64,000 nucleotides of DNA from Novosphingobium sp. 32-60-15 (GCF_002280675.1 NZ_NCEN01000001.1:62001-126000); one strand, 5' to 3'; counted from the first letter of the stretch, positions 16,179-25,073 are shown. A program made the numbers and translations. Notes: generated by a model from the sequence alone, not told the origin.

Positions 16179-17351
16179 TCAACCGCGTGGTTCGCGGGGG
16201 AGGGCAAGGCCGCGTTCGGCGATGAGATTGCGCTGGATCTGGTTGGTGCCGCCATAGATGGTGTCAGCGCGGCTGTAGAGATACAAGTTGGGCAAGACGT
16301 CCCATTCATAAGCGCTGCCTTCGGCAATTTCGCCGGACTGGCCCAGGATGTCCATGCCAAGTTCGCCCAGAGCGCGGCGCCAGGTGGCCCACTGGATTTT
16401 GTAGGTAAGCGCGGCGCCATCGATTGCTGAATGGTCGGTCTTCGATAGCATGCGCAGCGCGCCATAGCGCATGAGATTGAGGCCGATTTGCGCGCTGGCG
16501 ATACGCTGGCGGATGACGGGATCGGCCGCCCTGCCATTGGCTTTGGCGGCGGCAATCAGTTCGTCCAGTTCGTTACGGAAGCCCATTTGCTGGCCGAGCG
16601 TGGAAACTCCGCGTTCAAACGCCAGCAGGCCCATCGCAATGCGCCAGCCATCGCCGGGTGCGCCGATCAGGCTGTTTTCGGGGCAGCGGGCATCGGTAAA
16701 AAACGTCTCGTTGAATTCGGCATCGCCATTGATCTGGCGGATCGGCCTGACTTCGATGCCGGGCTGGTTCAGCGGCATCATCAGAAAAGACAGGCCTTTT
16801 GGTCCGGCAGAGCCTTCGGTTGTGCGCGTTACGACGAAGATCCAGTCAGAAATGTGGGCAAGACTGGTCCAGATCTTCTGGCCATTGACCACCCATTCGC
16901 CATTTTCGACAACGCCTTTGGTGCGGACGCTGGCAAGGTCTGATCCGGCTCCGGGTTCTGAAAAGCCCTGACAGAATATCGTCCGGCCTGCGGCGATATC
17001 GGGCAGGAAGCGGCGCTTTTGTTCGTCGGTGCCGAATGTCAGGATCGTGGGGCCGGCAAGTTCGATGCCGATGTGATTGATCCGGCCCGGTATTCCGGCG
17101 CGGGCATATTCTTCGGCAAAGATGACTTGCTGGGCAAGGCTGGCTGCGCGGCCACCCCATTCAACCGGCCAGCCGATGCAGCCCCAGCGGTTTTCACCAA
17201 GCTGTTGTTCCCATTCCCTGCGCCGTTCGGGCATGGCGGTCAGTTGGGTAACGCCCTTGATGTCGGCAAATTCGCCAGCCATCTGGCCATTCAGCCAATC
17301 GGCGCACTCGGCACGGAAGGCTTCATCCTGCGCGGAAAATCCAAGCTTCAC
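16179..17351 (-). CDS. Acyl-CoA dehydrogenase
   Basis: FAD-dependent acyl-CoA dehydrogenase of 390 residues. The FAD/substrate loop GFSEPGAGSDLAS and the WVVNGQKIWTS strand are clear, and the C-terminal helix has the IYGGTNQIQRN signature. At the position where medium-chain enzymes carry the base as YEGT, this protein reads Y366-G-G-T, so the catalytic Glu is elsewhere or in a partner subunit, as in some heteromeric FadE enzymes for steroid side chains. It lies 6 bp after an SDR gene on the same strand. It would introduce the alpha,beta double bond in an acyl-CoA intermediate. Confidence 0.9.
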   Translation of the reverse strand: MKLGFSAQDEAFRAECADWLNGQMAGEFADIKGVTQLTAMPERRREWEQQLGENRWGCIGWPVEWGGRAASLAQQVIFAEEYARAGIPGRINHIGIELAGPTILTFGTDEQKRRFLPDIAAGRTIFCQGFSEPGAGSDLASVRTKGVVENGEWVVNGQKIWTSLAHISDWIFVVTRTTEGSAGPKGLSFLMMPLNQPGIEVRPIRQINGDAEFNETFFTDARCPENSLIGAPGDGWRIAMGLLAFERGVSTLGQQMGFRNELDELIAAAKANGRAADPVIRQRIASAQIGLNLMRYGALRMLSKTDHSAIDGAALTYKIQWATWRRALGELGMDILGQSGEIAEGSAYEWDVLPNLYLYSRADTIYGGTNQIQRNLIAERGLALPREPRG

Positions 17352-17357
17352 GTGCGA

Positions 17358-18143
17358 TCAACCTGGCATGTAGAGTTGGGCAGCCTTGCCGCCATCGACG
17401 GGAAGCGCGGTACCTGTGATGTAGCTTGCAGCATCGGACAGCATGAAGACGATGGCTTGCGCCAGTTCATCAGGATCACCGCCGCGTTGCATGGGGATGG
17501 CTTTGGTGGTGGCGCTGGCTGCTTCGGGGGCGTGGGATTCGTAATCCTGCGTGGCCGCAGTCTGTACCTGGCCCGGGACAATGGCGTTGATGCGAATGCC
17601 CTGGGTGGCACCTTCCATCGCGGCGGCGGCCGTGAAGTGGACAAGGGCAGCCTTGGATGCCGAATAGCTGGCCATGTTGGGCATGGCGCGGATGCCGCAA
17701 GTGGAAGCGATGTTGACGATCGACCCGCGCTGGCGGCCTGCAAGATCCTGCTTGGCCATGACTTTCATCGCGGCCTTTGTGCCGATGAACACGGCATCTG
17801 CGTTGACCGCGAAATCCTGCCGCCAATGTTCAAGCGTCAGCTTGGCAATGGGGGCGTAATGGACGGACATGGCGTTGTTCACCAGCATGTCCAGCCTGCC
17901 GTGGCGCGCGGCGATGTCTTCGATCAGCGCAGTAAACGCGGCATCATCGGACACGTCCAGTGTGTGCACTTCGACATTGCCGATGGCGGACAATTCAGCC
18001 CGCGCGGCTTCAAGCTTTTCGGCACGGCGCGCGCAGATGGCCACTGTTGCGCCGCGCTGTACCAGCAGGCGTGCGGTGGCAAGGCCGATGCCATCGCTGC
18101 CGCCGGTGACAAGCGCGACCTTGCCGATCATGTCCTGAACCAT
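17358..18143 (-). CDS. Short-chain dehydrogenase/reductase (SDR)
   Basis: SDR of 261 residues with TGGSDGIG, CARRAEKLEAA after beta-2 (Arg residues favour NADP), NNAMSV, a Ser in NIASTCGIR and Tyr/Lys in YSASKAALV. The end is TALPVDGGKAAQLY. The start at 18143 follows GGGAG at good spacing; an upstream in-frame start at 18176 is possible. It is the first gene of a two-gene unit with the acyl-CoA dehydrogenase and may act as a 3-hydroxyacyl-CoA or ring-alcohol dehydrogenase. Confidence 0.89.
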   Translation of the reverse strand: MVQDMIGKVALVTGGSDGIGLATARLLVQRGATVAICARRAEKLEAARAELSAIGNVEVHTLDVSDDAAFTALIEDIAARHGRLDMLVNNAMSVHYAPIAKLTLEHWRQDFAVNADAVFIGTKAAMKVMAKQDLAGRQRGSIVNIASTCGIRAMPNMASYSASKAALVHFTAAAAMEGATQGIRINAIVPGQVQTAATQDYESHAPEAASATTKAIPMQRGGDPDELAQAIVFMLSDAASYITGTALPVDGGKAAQLYMPG

Positions 18144-18294
18144 CTGCGAGTCTCCCACTGGATATTTGAACCGCATATGCCCACCAAGTGATCATGGTGT
18201 CAATGTTATGCGTAAAACTAGAGTGAGAATTATGCGTATGTGTGGATTTTTGAGCGGTGAGGTCCGGTGGTTGCGTCGAAAATGCGGGGGTTGA

Positions 18295-18783
18295 TCAATC
18301 GTCGTCTTCAACAACCTCGGGTTTGGTGATCTTGGCCATGCGGGCGTTGTATTTGACGGTTTTGACCGCAATCGAGGTTTCGACGTGGTGCACGCCATCG
18401 ACAGCGAGGATCTTGTCGGAGGCGAGTTCAACCAGAGCGTCAAGATCATCGATCAGGCACATGGCGGTAATGTTGAACTGGCCCATTGTGATGAGCACCG
18501 CGTTTACGCCGGGGATATCGGCAATGACCTGTGCAATCGGGCGGACACGGTCAACATCGACCTGGACGTTGATAAAGGCGAGACGGGCGCGCTGTTCCAG
18601 CTGAAATCCGGTGATTGCGGTGAAGGCAATCAGGCCGTCTTGTTGCAAGCGTTTGATGCGGCCACGAACGGTGCCTTCGGTAACGCCAAGTTCAGCCGCG
18701 ATCCGGCGGTTGGATACGCGGGCATCGCGGGAAAGCAGATCGACAAGCTGCGTGTCGAGTTGATCGAGTTGAGGTGCTGCCAT
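18295..18783 (-). CDS. Lrp/AsnC family transcriptional regulator (second of tandem pair)
   Basis: 162-residue regulator with an N-terminal helix-turn-helix (LDTQLVDLLSRDARVSNRRI, then GVTEGTVRGRIKRL) and a C-terminal RAM/AsnC ligand-binding domain. It starts 5 bp after the stop of a second Lrp/AsnC gene on the same strand. The two proteins are clearly paralogous but divergent (compare the VKTVKYN and VDIIKYN C-terminal strands). Family members form octamers that respond to amino acids or other small ligands. The position beside the acyl-CoA dehydrogenase unit suggests local control, which is unproven. Confidence 0.9.
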   Translation of the reverse strand: MAAPQLDQLDTQLVDLLSRDARVSNRRIAAELGVTEGTVRGRIKRLQQDGLIAFTAITGFQLEQRARLAFINVQVDVDRVRPIAQVIADIPGVNAVLITMGQFNITAMCLIDDLDALVELASDKILAVDGVHHVETSIAVKTVKYNARMAKITKPEVVEDDD

Positions 18784-18788
18784 GATAC

Positions 18789-19286
18789 TTATGCCGCTCC
18801 GGTGGCTGAAGTGGTGCTCCGGCTTTCGATCGGGGCGACTTCGAAATTGTATTTGATGATATCAACGACGATGGCCGGGGTTAATGTGCGGATTCCGCGA
18901 ACGCCCGACAGCTTGTCCAGCAGGAAACCGGACAAGTCATCAAAGTCATGCAAGGCAACCAGCATGTCGATGTCATAGCCGCCGGTGACCATGTGTGCGG
19001 CGACAACTTCGGGCAAGGCGGCCAATTCGTTGGCAACTTCGGAAGCGGGCCTGCCATCGACCGAGACCGAAATGCGCAACAGGACGTTGAAGCCGTGCGC
19101 GGAAAAATCGGACACGGCGACAACGCGCAACTGGTCGGCGTCTTCCATCCGGCGGATGCGCGTGGATACGGTTGTAGCGGTGAGGCCCAGTTTTTCGGCG
19201 ATTTGCTGATTGTTGGCACGACCATTTGCGCGCAATTCGCGAATAATTGCGACGTCTGTCGCGTCAAAGCTGAAAAGTTGGCTCAT
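18789..19286 (-). CDS. Lrp/AsnC family transcriptional regulator (first of tandem pair)
   Basis: 165-residue regulator: helix-turn-helix with NNQQIAEKLGLTATTVSTRI, then a RAM domain containing the glycine-rich ligand turn MVTGGYDIDML. It is the promoter-proximal partner of the tandem pair. The two could form homo- or hetero-oligomers. The upstream gap to 19481 (195 bp) must hold the promoter; it contains no gene that can be supported, and it separates the catabolic island from the polysaccharide locus. Confidence 0.9.
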   Translation of the reverse strand: MSQLFSFDATDVAIIRELRANGRANNQQIAEKLGLTATTVSTRIRRMEDADQLRVVAVSDFSAHGFNVLLRISVSVDGRPASEVANELAALPEVVAAHMVTGGYDIDMLVALHDFDDLSGFLLDKLSGVRGIRTLTPAIVVDIIKYNFEVAPIESRSTTSATGAA

Positions 19287-19481
19287 TCGACCTCACAGAA
19301 CAATTTGGATGCGGCGCACCAACCTACCCACTTACTTTCCGCAAGTCTGCTGTCAACACGCGCCTTAAATGCAATTTGAATGCATGCAGCCTTCAGCTTT
19401 TACTCACTTCGCTCTTGTTCAGCGTGGTTCAGCGGGCTGATTGAGAGGTTCGACGCCCGGTTCTTAATCAGTGGCGGGTGT

Positions 19482-20063
19482 TTATCGGGTTTCGGTGTGC
19501 TGAACCGGAATGACCTTGCTGCGTTTCTCGCCGCCGAGCATGACCCAAAGCGTGGCGATCAAGACGGCGCAATCTGTGCGCAAGCTGCGATGATCGATGT
19601 ACCACAAGTCGAGGTCGATCTTTTCGTCGAGCGTCAACAGCGTGTTTCCGTTGACTTGTGACCAGCCTGTCAGCCCCGGCGCAACCTGGCCACGCTTTAT
19701 CCCGCGTTCACCCAAGCCGATGATCGTTTCGGGCAACAAGGGGCGCGGGCCGATAAAGGCGATATCGCCTGTGGCGACGTTCCATAAGCCGGGGAGTTCG
19801 TCCAACCGCGAACGCCTGAGGAATGTGCCGATTTTGGTGACACGGGCTTCATCCGGCAAGGGAACGCCGTTGGCATCGCGCAAATCCCGCATCGAACGGA
19901 ACTTGACCATCTTGAAGGGGAGCCCGCCTTTGCCAGACCGCATTTGATGGAACAGGATGGGCCGTCCCTGGAAGACCAGTACCACGGCAGCAAGGATCAG
20001 CAGGATCGGCAGACAGGCAAGCAACAGGACAAGGCCGGTAACCCGCGCGATGAGTTTGGTCAT
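19482..20063 (-). CDS. Initiating phosphoglycosyl transferase, PglC-like
   Basis: 193-residue monotopic membrane enzyme of the bacterial sugar transferase family. It has one N-terminal hydrophobic re-entrant segment (LVLLLACLPILLILAAVV, about 11-28), KFRSM at 54-58, the catalytic Asp88-Glu89 dyad in SRLDELPGLWN, GPRPLLP at 106-111 and PGLTGWSQV. Its length matches small PglC/WcaJ-core enzymes that move a phosphosugar from a UDP-sugar to undecaprenyl phosphate at the inner membrane. That is the first committed step of polymer assembly. It is the last gene of the minus-strand operon and overlaps the epimerase gene by 4 bp. Confidence 0.92.
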   Translation of the reverse strand: MTKLIARVTGLVLLLACLPILLILAAVVLVFQGRPILFHQMRSGKGGLPFKMVKFRSMRDLRDANGVPLPDEARVTKIGTFLRRSRLDELPGLWNVATGDIAFIGPRPLLPETIIGLGERGIKRGQVAPGLTGWSQVNGNTLLTLDEKIDLDLWYIDHRSLRTDCAVLIATLWVMLGGEKRSKVIPVQHTETR

Positions 20064-20977
20064 TTGCCAGCCCCGTTGACCGTTGCCCTCGCTTGGGCGA
20101 TCAATTGGTTGATCATTCGCGGATAGGGTGTCGGGCGGTAGCCAGCCGACACAAGTTTATCGCAATTGATGGTGGGGAAGCCGAAATCATGTTCCCCTTC
20201 ATGTTCGATTTTGACAGCATTTGCAGGATGTTGTCCGGCAAAAGTTGCAAGATCGCTTGCCACATCGACCAACAATCTGCGCTGTCCCGATGAGACGTTC
20301 CAGACCCCTTCCAGCGCCTTATCGACCGTAATCAGGAAAGCCGCCACGACGTCATCAACGTGGACGAAATCGGCACCGAAGGACCCGTGACCGGCGATCA
20401 TGACCGGTTCGCCAGCGACCAGACGACGGGCAAAGTGATCGATGACGCTGCGGCCTGTGCCGACGACAGAGGCGATCCTGAGCGCTGCAAAAGCGATATC
20501 GTGCTGATGCGCCAGACCGGCGGTCGTCCATTCCTGTACCGCTTTCGAACCGAGATAGAGCGTACGGGTGGTGGGCATGATGGGCGAAAGTTCGGAAGCT
20601 TCGGGCCGATCAGGCGCATAAAAATTGGCAGTCGAGCCCAATATCATACGCCGCACCCCGGCGCTTTTCATGGCTGCCATCAAGGTTTGGGTTCCCAGCA
20701 CGTTGATGGCCCACAAGCTTGTCGCGGTGTGGAGATCCGGTGCTTCGCCGCAGATGACTGATGCCAGGTGAATGACCGTGTCGACGCCTGCGAGGGCATC
20801 GGCGAAAGTATCAGGTGCGGCAAGATCGAATTGCCGCCACGAAATGGCTTCAGGCAGATCTTTTGGGCGCTGGCGCGAGAGCGCGACGACGGTGTGGCCA
20901 TTGGCATGTGCCGCCAGCACCAGCCTGCTGCCGATGGCGCCACTGGCACCGGTAACGGCGATGGTAGCGCCGCGCAT
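20060..20977 (-). CDS. NAD-dependent sugar epimerase/dehydratase
   Basis: Extended SDR of 305 residues: TGASGAIG at 9-16, STANFY and the catalytic Tyr-x3-Lys in YLGSK, then a C-terminal substrate domain with FVHVDDVV. It acts on a nucleotide-linked sugar, probably as a 4-epimerase or reductase. It is coupled by overlaps both to the phosphoglycosyl transferase (4 bp) and to the ATP-grasp gene (1 bp), so it likely prepares the first sugar of the repeat unit. This pairing of a PglC-like enzyme with an epimerase is common in polysaccharide loci. The exact sugar is unknown. Confidence 0.87.
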   Translation of the reverse strand: MRGATIAVTGASGAIGSRLVLAAHANGHTVVALSRQRPKDLPEAISWRQFDLAAPDTFADALAGVDTVIHLASVICGEAPDLHTATSLWAINVLGTQTLMAAMKSAGVRRMILGSTANFYAPDRPEASELSPIMPTTRTLYLGSKAVQEWTTAGLAHQHDIAFAALRIASVVGTGRSVIDHFARRLVAGEPVMIAGHGSFGADFVHVDDVVAAFLITVDKALEGVWNVSSGQRRLLVDVASDLATFAGQHPANAVKIEHEGEHDFGFPTINCDKLVSAGYRPTPYPRMINQLIAQARATVNGAGK

Positions 20978-21966
20978 TACGATGCGCTTGGGATGATGGA
21001 TGAGGCTTCGACGAACTGCTCTTCAAGGTAGCGCAAGACGACGCCCGGGCGGATTGCCGGTTGGGTGATGGGCTGGCCGTGGAGCAAGTGCTTTAGCGCA
21101 AGGTCAACCTCGTTGAAGCCAACCAGCGCGCGCATCGGCGTCGTTCCCGAAAAGCGCGCGTTGATCTCGAACAGGCGACAGCGCCCGTCTGCTGCTTTGC
21201 GGAACTGGAAATTGGCGGGGCCATAGGGCTTGAGCGCCATCGCGACGGAGCGGACATAATCATCACATTCGGGATAATCGCCCACGAATGCGCGATATGT
21301 GTTCCCGTCACGAAGATCGCGACGCAGCACGATTGATGCTTTCACCTCGTCATCAAAGAACAGCACGCCAGCGGTAAATTCCTGATCATCAGGTCCGGCA
21401 AGTTGCTGCACGACAAGGCCGGTGCGGCCATGTAGAGCCTGTTCCAGTTCGGCGTGATCGCGGACAAGCGATACACCGACCGCGCGCGCGCCACGGCGCG
21501 GCTTGACGATCAACGGGAAGCCGACCGTAGCGATGAGAAGATCAAGGGCGGCGCGGTCTTCGGGCAGGACCGAGATGGGGTGATTCAGCCCGTGGCTTTC
21601 AAGGAAGCGCGCGGTGGCATATTTATCGTCAGCAATTTCAATGGTTTCAGGATCGCTGACCAGGATGCGCGTGGAATACTTGCGCTCCCATTCGTGGCGG
21701 TGTGCTGCAAATATGCCAAGTTCAACGTCGGTGCCGATAAGCACAATGTCGGGCCGGACTTTGTCCAAAAGCGCTTCCATCGCCGCAGGGTAGGCCGGAT
21801 CGTTCGCCATCGGCAGAAGCTCTGCCTGATCTGCCCAATAGAGGCCAAGCGAAAGCGGGTTCGGATCAGCCGCGATGATCTCGCAAGGGATCGTAGCGGA
21901 CTTTAGCGATTTGATGATGCCTTGGCCAAGGACCGCACCGGCACCGGTTACGAGAACGCGTGTCAT
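20977..21966 (-). CDS. ATP-grasp domain protein
   Basis: 329-residue ATP-grasp enzyme related to the carbamoyl-phosphate-synthase large subunit. The N-terminal preATP-grasp Rossmann-like domain has VTGAGAVLGQGI. The ATP-binding lysine lies in PLIVKPRRGARAVGV and the metal/catalytic segment is LFEINARFSGTTP (Glu and Asn ligands). Such enzymes join an acid to an amine or thiol using ATP, so it could attach an amino acid or similar group to a sugar acid or amine of the polymer. It lies between an epimerase and a metallophosphoesterase with overlapping ends. The substrate is unknown. Confidence 0.85.
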   Translation of the reverse strand: MTRVLVTGAGAVLGQGIIKSLKSATIPCEIIAADPNPLSLGLYWADQAELLPMANDPAYPAAMEALLDKVRPDIVLIGTDVELGIFAAHRHEWERKYSTRILVSDPETIEIADDKYATARFLESHGLNHPISVLPEDRAALDLLIATVGFPLIVKPRRGARAVGVSLVRDHAELEQALHGRTGLVVQQLAGPDDQEFTAGVLFFDDEVKASIVLRRDLRDGNTYRAFVGDYPECDDYVRSVAMALKPYGPANFQFRKAADGRCRLFEINARFSGTTPMRALVGFNEVDLALKHLLHGQPITQPAIRPGVVLRYLEEQFVEASSIIPSAS

Positions 21967-22682
21967 TTGAAATACCTACAGAGCATATCGCGAGTGACCT
22001 GTGTCATCGCGGTGGTTTGCTGAATGGCCTGGCGGTGCTCTTCGGGGTTGAAGTCAACGCTGCGTGCCGTGATGGAAAGTTCGCCATTGTCAATTTCGAC
22101 CATCGACCATTGCGGCATGGGGTGCTCGTTCGAGCGCGGCTGCCCGATGGAGCCCACGACGTAAGCAGAGGCGCGGTCGCCGATGTATTGCACCGGGCGA
22201 TGCAAATGGCCGAAAATGCCCCAGCGGAACCCTTGGGAAGATAGGGCGGATGATGCCTGATGCAGACGGCTTTCGTCGGACAGATACGTCCAATCGCCAT
22301 AGCCGAACGGGTTGGCGTGGGCGAACAGGGCCTGTTCGGCGGTCCAGCTTTCGTGCCAGCCAATATCGGCGGGCCATTGCGTAATCCGGTGCATCGTCCA
22401 CTCTACGGATTCACGGATCCAGTCGGGCATAGCGTTGAAATAGGCCGCGTCGCCAAGCGCCAGATCAACGTAGAGTTGATCATGATTGCCGCCGACCAGA
22501 ATGGCGCCGTCCTTCGCCATAGTGTTGCGCGCCAGATCGAGGCAAGCCTCGGGTTCAATCCCGTACGTCAGCAAATCACCAAGCAGGACAAGGTGATCAA
22601 ACCCCTCGCCGCGCGCATCATCAAGCGCTTTTGCGAATGGCTTTGCAGCGCCATGGATGTCGCTGATGACCGCAATCCGCAT
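21963..22682 (-). CDS. Calcineurin-like metallophosphoesterase
   Basis: 239-residue metallophosphoesterase with all dimetal motifs: SDIHG near residue 8, LLGDLLTYG, GGNHDQ, and GHLHRP late in the chain. It resembles YfcE-like phosphodiesterases and cold-active serine/threonine phosphatases. It overlaps the ATP-grasp gene by 4 bp and starts 60 bp after the Wzc-like kinase gene. No low-molecular-weight tyrosine phosphatase (Wzb) is seen in the locus, so it may serve as the opposing phosphatase for the kinase or release a phosphate from a lipid-linked intermediate. Both roles are inference. Confidence 0.88.
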   Translation of the reverse strand: MRIAVISDIHGAAKPFAKALDDARGEGFDHLVLLGDLLTYGIEPEACLDLARNTMAKDGAILVGGNHDQLYVDLALGDAAYFNAMPDWIRESVEWTMHRITQWPADIGWHESWTAEQALFAHANPFGYGDWTYLSDESRLHQASSALSSQGFRWGIFGHLHRPVQYIGDRASAYVVGSIGQPRSNEHPMPQWSMVEIDNGELSITARSVDFNPEEHRQAIQQTTAMTQVTRDMLCRYFK

Positions 22683-22742
22683 ACCGTTGACCAGAACTCA
22701 GGTTGGAGACTTGGGTGTAGAGACTTGGGAATTGAAACGCCC

Positions 22743-25073
22743 TTAGTTGTATTGCGGGCCGTATTGGGGGTGCTTGCCGAACATGCGGCGGATCCGGTCG
22801 ATTGGCCGCCAGGCGACAGGCACAGGAGGGCGGTAATAGTCTGACGAATGCATGTAGAATTCGATGGAGTCGCCGTAGCGGCGGCGCGCATGCTCTTCGT
22901 AATCCACCTGATTGAATATCACGCCCCGAATTTTGTCGCGGCCAAGCATTTCCAGCGTGGCAGACATCTGATCGATTGTGGTCAGCCCCCAACGCGCGAC
23001 AACGATCGTATCATCGGCAAATTCACACATGGTCCGCGCATCACGAACCGCCAGAGTGGCTGGTGCGTTGATTATCACAAGATCATGGCGCAGCTTGAGA
23101 TCATCGATCAGGCGATGAATGCGACCAGACGTCAGCAGGGCTGCAGGCTCTGTGACGGGCGATGTGGCGCTGAGCAAAGTGAGGCGCCGCAAATCGACTT
23201 CGGGCTCGACATAATGCTCTGTCAGTGCCGTTTGGTTCGTTTCAGGGCCGCCAAGGCTTTTCAGATCAACCGCGCCGCGCAGCACATCGAGAAGTTCAGG
23301 CGCATGCAGTTCGCGGTGAATGCGTTGCAGGATGCTGGCCTTGCGCAGATCGAGATCGACGATGACAACGCGCTTGCCCATGACCATTGCGGCGGCGGCC
23401 AGCGTTAGCGCGACGACAGATTTGCCATCACCGGGCAGGGGCGAGGTGATCAGCACGGACTGCGCCCTGCCATCTGGCGCAAGCGCGTTGACCTCAACGA
23501 AGCTTGAACGGGCGACTTCTGCATAAAGCGATTGCGGATCGCTGATGACCGGGCTTTCTTCAATCTTGTCACTTACGCCATCGGTAAGGATGGGCAGCAT
23601 GCCGAAAGTGGGCAGGCCGAACAACCGGCGGATTTGCGACATGGTGCGCAACTTGTCGTCGGTGATCTCAATCGCGAAAACCAGCAAAAGCCCAAGCAAG
23701 GCCGATGCGAAGAAGGCGATAACCGTCATCTTCAACGGGGCTGGCGAAAACGGATTGTCATCAGCCGTTGCCGGCGAAAGCAGGGTTGAGGTCAGGCCTG
23801 CGACCAGCATTTCGGAACGGACCTGCGAAATTCTTTGCGCGATTTCGTTATAGGCCTTTGCGCTGGCGTCGGCTGCGCGGTCCAGTTCGTCAAGTTCGAC
23901 GGTATTGGCGGTGTTTGCGCGGGCTTTGCTTGTCAAACGCCCGACTATGCCTTCAAGCTGCCCAGCGCGTGCAGCATCGCGGCTGGCCTCGCTGTTGGCC
24001 ATTTGCGTCATACGGGCAGCCTCGGCGCCAGCAACCTGGCTTGCGATTGTTTCGGCGCGTGCGCGTTCGCTGCTGACATCGCGGCGGACTTCGGACAATT
24101 GCGAATTGAGCCGGACCATATCGGGATGGTTCGATCCGTACATGGGCGAAAGGCGCGCGAATTCGGCTGAGAGTTCAGCCTCCTGGCGCTCCAGCGATTG
24201 CAATACGGGTGACGTCGCATTTGCGGTGGTGTTCATTTGCGCCGCGCGCGAAATGCCAGCGCTTTGGGCCGCAGAACCTGCCCGCATAGCCCCGGCAGAA
24301 GCGGCTTCTGCAGCAATCCGGTTGATCTGTTCAAGGTCTTGGACTGTGCCAGAACCGACAAACATGTTGTTGGCCAGGCGGAAGTTGGCAAGGCTTTTGG
24401 CCGCTTCGGCGGCTTGGGTGGCGCGTTTGTCCCGCTCGGCTTCAAGCGACTTCAGCAGTGCATTGCGGCGATCGTTGTTCTTTTCCGATTTCAGCTTGGC
24501 ATTGGCCGCAGGGTAGGCGTTCGCAATGATTGCCGCCACTTTGGGGGAGCGGGCAACGGCGGTGATCTCGATAAGGTCCGATCCCTCCTCGGCCTGCACA
24601 CCAATCATGTCGCGAATGGCCGATGTTGCCGCGGCAATCCGACGCTTGCGCGGTTCCTTGGGGCCAACGTCGGTCCAGCGCAGGACGCGGTAAAGGTCTT
24701 CTTCAGAAAGATCTTCGGCAACTTGTTCAGCAACGGCGCGCGAGCGGTAGACTTTGACTTCGTTGGCGATGCGCTGCACGTTTTTGGCTTGGACATCGGC
24801 CTGGTTGGTGCCGACGTCATCGATGAGTTCAACCTGCACGTTGGCGGTTGCGCTGAACAGGCGCGGCGAGGTGAGCTGCCAGATCAAGGTGGCAAGGGTG
24901 ATAAGGCCGATCACGGCCAGCAGCATCGCACGATGCCGCATGATGACTCGCACAAAGTCCTTCAGGCCAAATTGCTCTGACGGCGCAGTCCCGAAAGCCT
25001 CGCCGCGATCCAGGAATCCTGGAACAATAGCGCCGGGGCCGCGGTTCTCTTGTTGAACGAGAAGATTGGTCAC
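22743..25073 (-). CDS. Wzc-like polysaccharide co-polymerase and tyrosine autokinase
   Basis: 776 residues from a GTG preceded by GGAAG. The N-terminal part has a first membrane segment (MLLAVIGLITLATLIW), a Wzz-type periplasmic region with long coiled coil, and a second membrane segment (MTVIAFFASALLGLLLVFAI). The cytoplasmic BY-kinase domain has Walker A PLPGDGKS (roughly residue 545) and Walker A' VVIVDLDLR. The last 45 residues hold a tyrosine cluster (YGDSIEFY, SSDYYRP, PQYGPQY), the usual autophosphorylation tail. It controls chain length and links polymerase to the export channel. It lies between the glycosyltransferase genes and the metallophosphoesterase gene in one operon. Confidence 0.93.
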   Translation of the reverse strand: MTNLLVQQENRGPGAIVPGFLDRGEAFGTAPSEQFGLKDFVRVIMRHRAMLLAVIGLITLATLIWQLTSPRLFSATANVQVELIDDVGTNQADVQAKNVQRIANEVKVYRSRAVAEQVAEDLSEEDLYRVLRWTDVGPKEPRKRRIAAATSAIRDMIGVQAEEGSDLIEITAVARSPKVAAIIANAYPAANAKLKSEKNNDRRNALLKSLEAERDKRATQAAEAAKSLANFRLANNMFVGSGTVQDLEQINRIAAEAASAGAMRAGSAAQSAGISRAAQMNTTANATSPVLQSLERQEAELSAEFARLSPMYGSNHPDMVRLNSQLSEVRRDVSSERARAETIASQVAGAEAARMTQMANSEASRDAARAGQLEGIVGRLTSKARANTANTVELDELDRAADASAKAYNEIAQRISQVRSEMLVAGLTSTLLSPATADDNPFSPAPLKMTVIAFFASALLGLLLVFAIEITDDKLRTMSQIRRLFGLPTFGMLPILTDGVSDKIEESPVISDPQSLYAEVARSSFVEVNALAPDGRAQSVLITSPLPGDGKSVVALTLAAAAMVMGKRVVIVDLDLRKASILQRIHRELHAPELLDVLRGAVDLKSLGGPETNQTALTEHYVEPEVDLRRLTLLSATSPVTEPAALLTSGRIHRLIDDLKLRHDLVIINAPATLAVRDARTMCEFADDTIVVARWGLTTIDQMSATLEMLGRDKIRGVIFNQVDYEEHARRRYGDSIEFYMHSSDYYRPPVPVAWRPIDRIRRMFGKHPQYGPQYN

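Noticed and set aside
17019..18191. 390-residue plus-strand open frame across the acyl-CoA dehydrogenase and SDR genes
   Set aside because: It is a shadow: both minus-strand genes show complete family motifs, while the plus frame reads as low-information His/Gly/Asp-rich sequence.
18789..19481. Possible mobile-element boundary between the catabolic and polysaccharide regions
   Set aside because: No transposase, integrase, tRNA or flanking direct repeats were found, and base composition does not change visibly.
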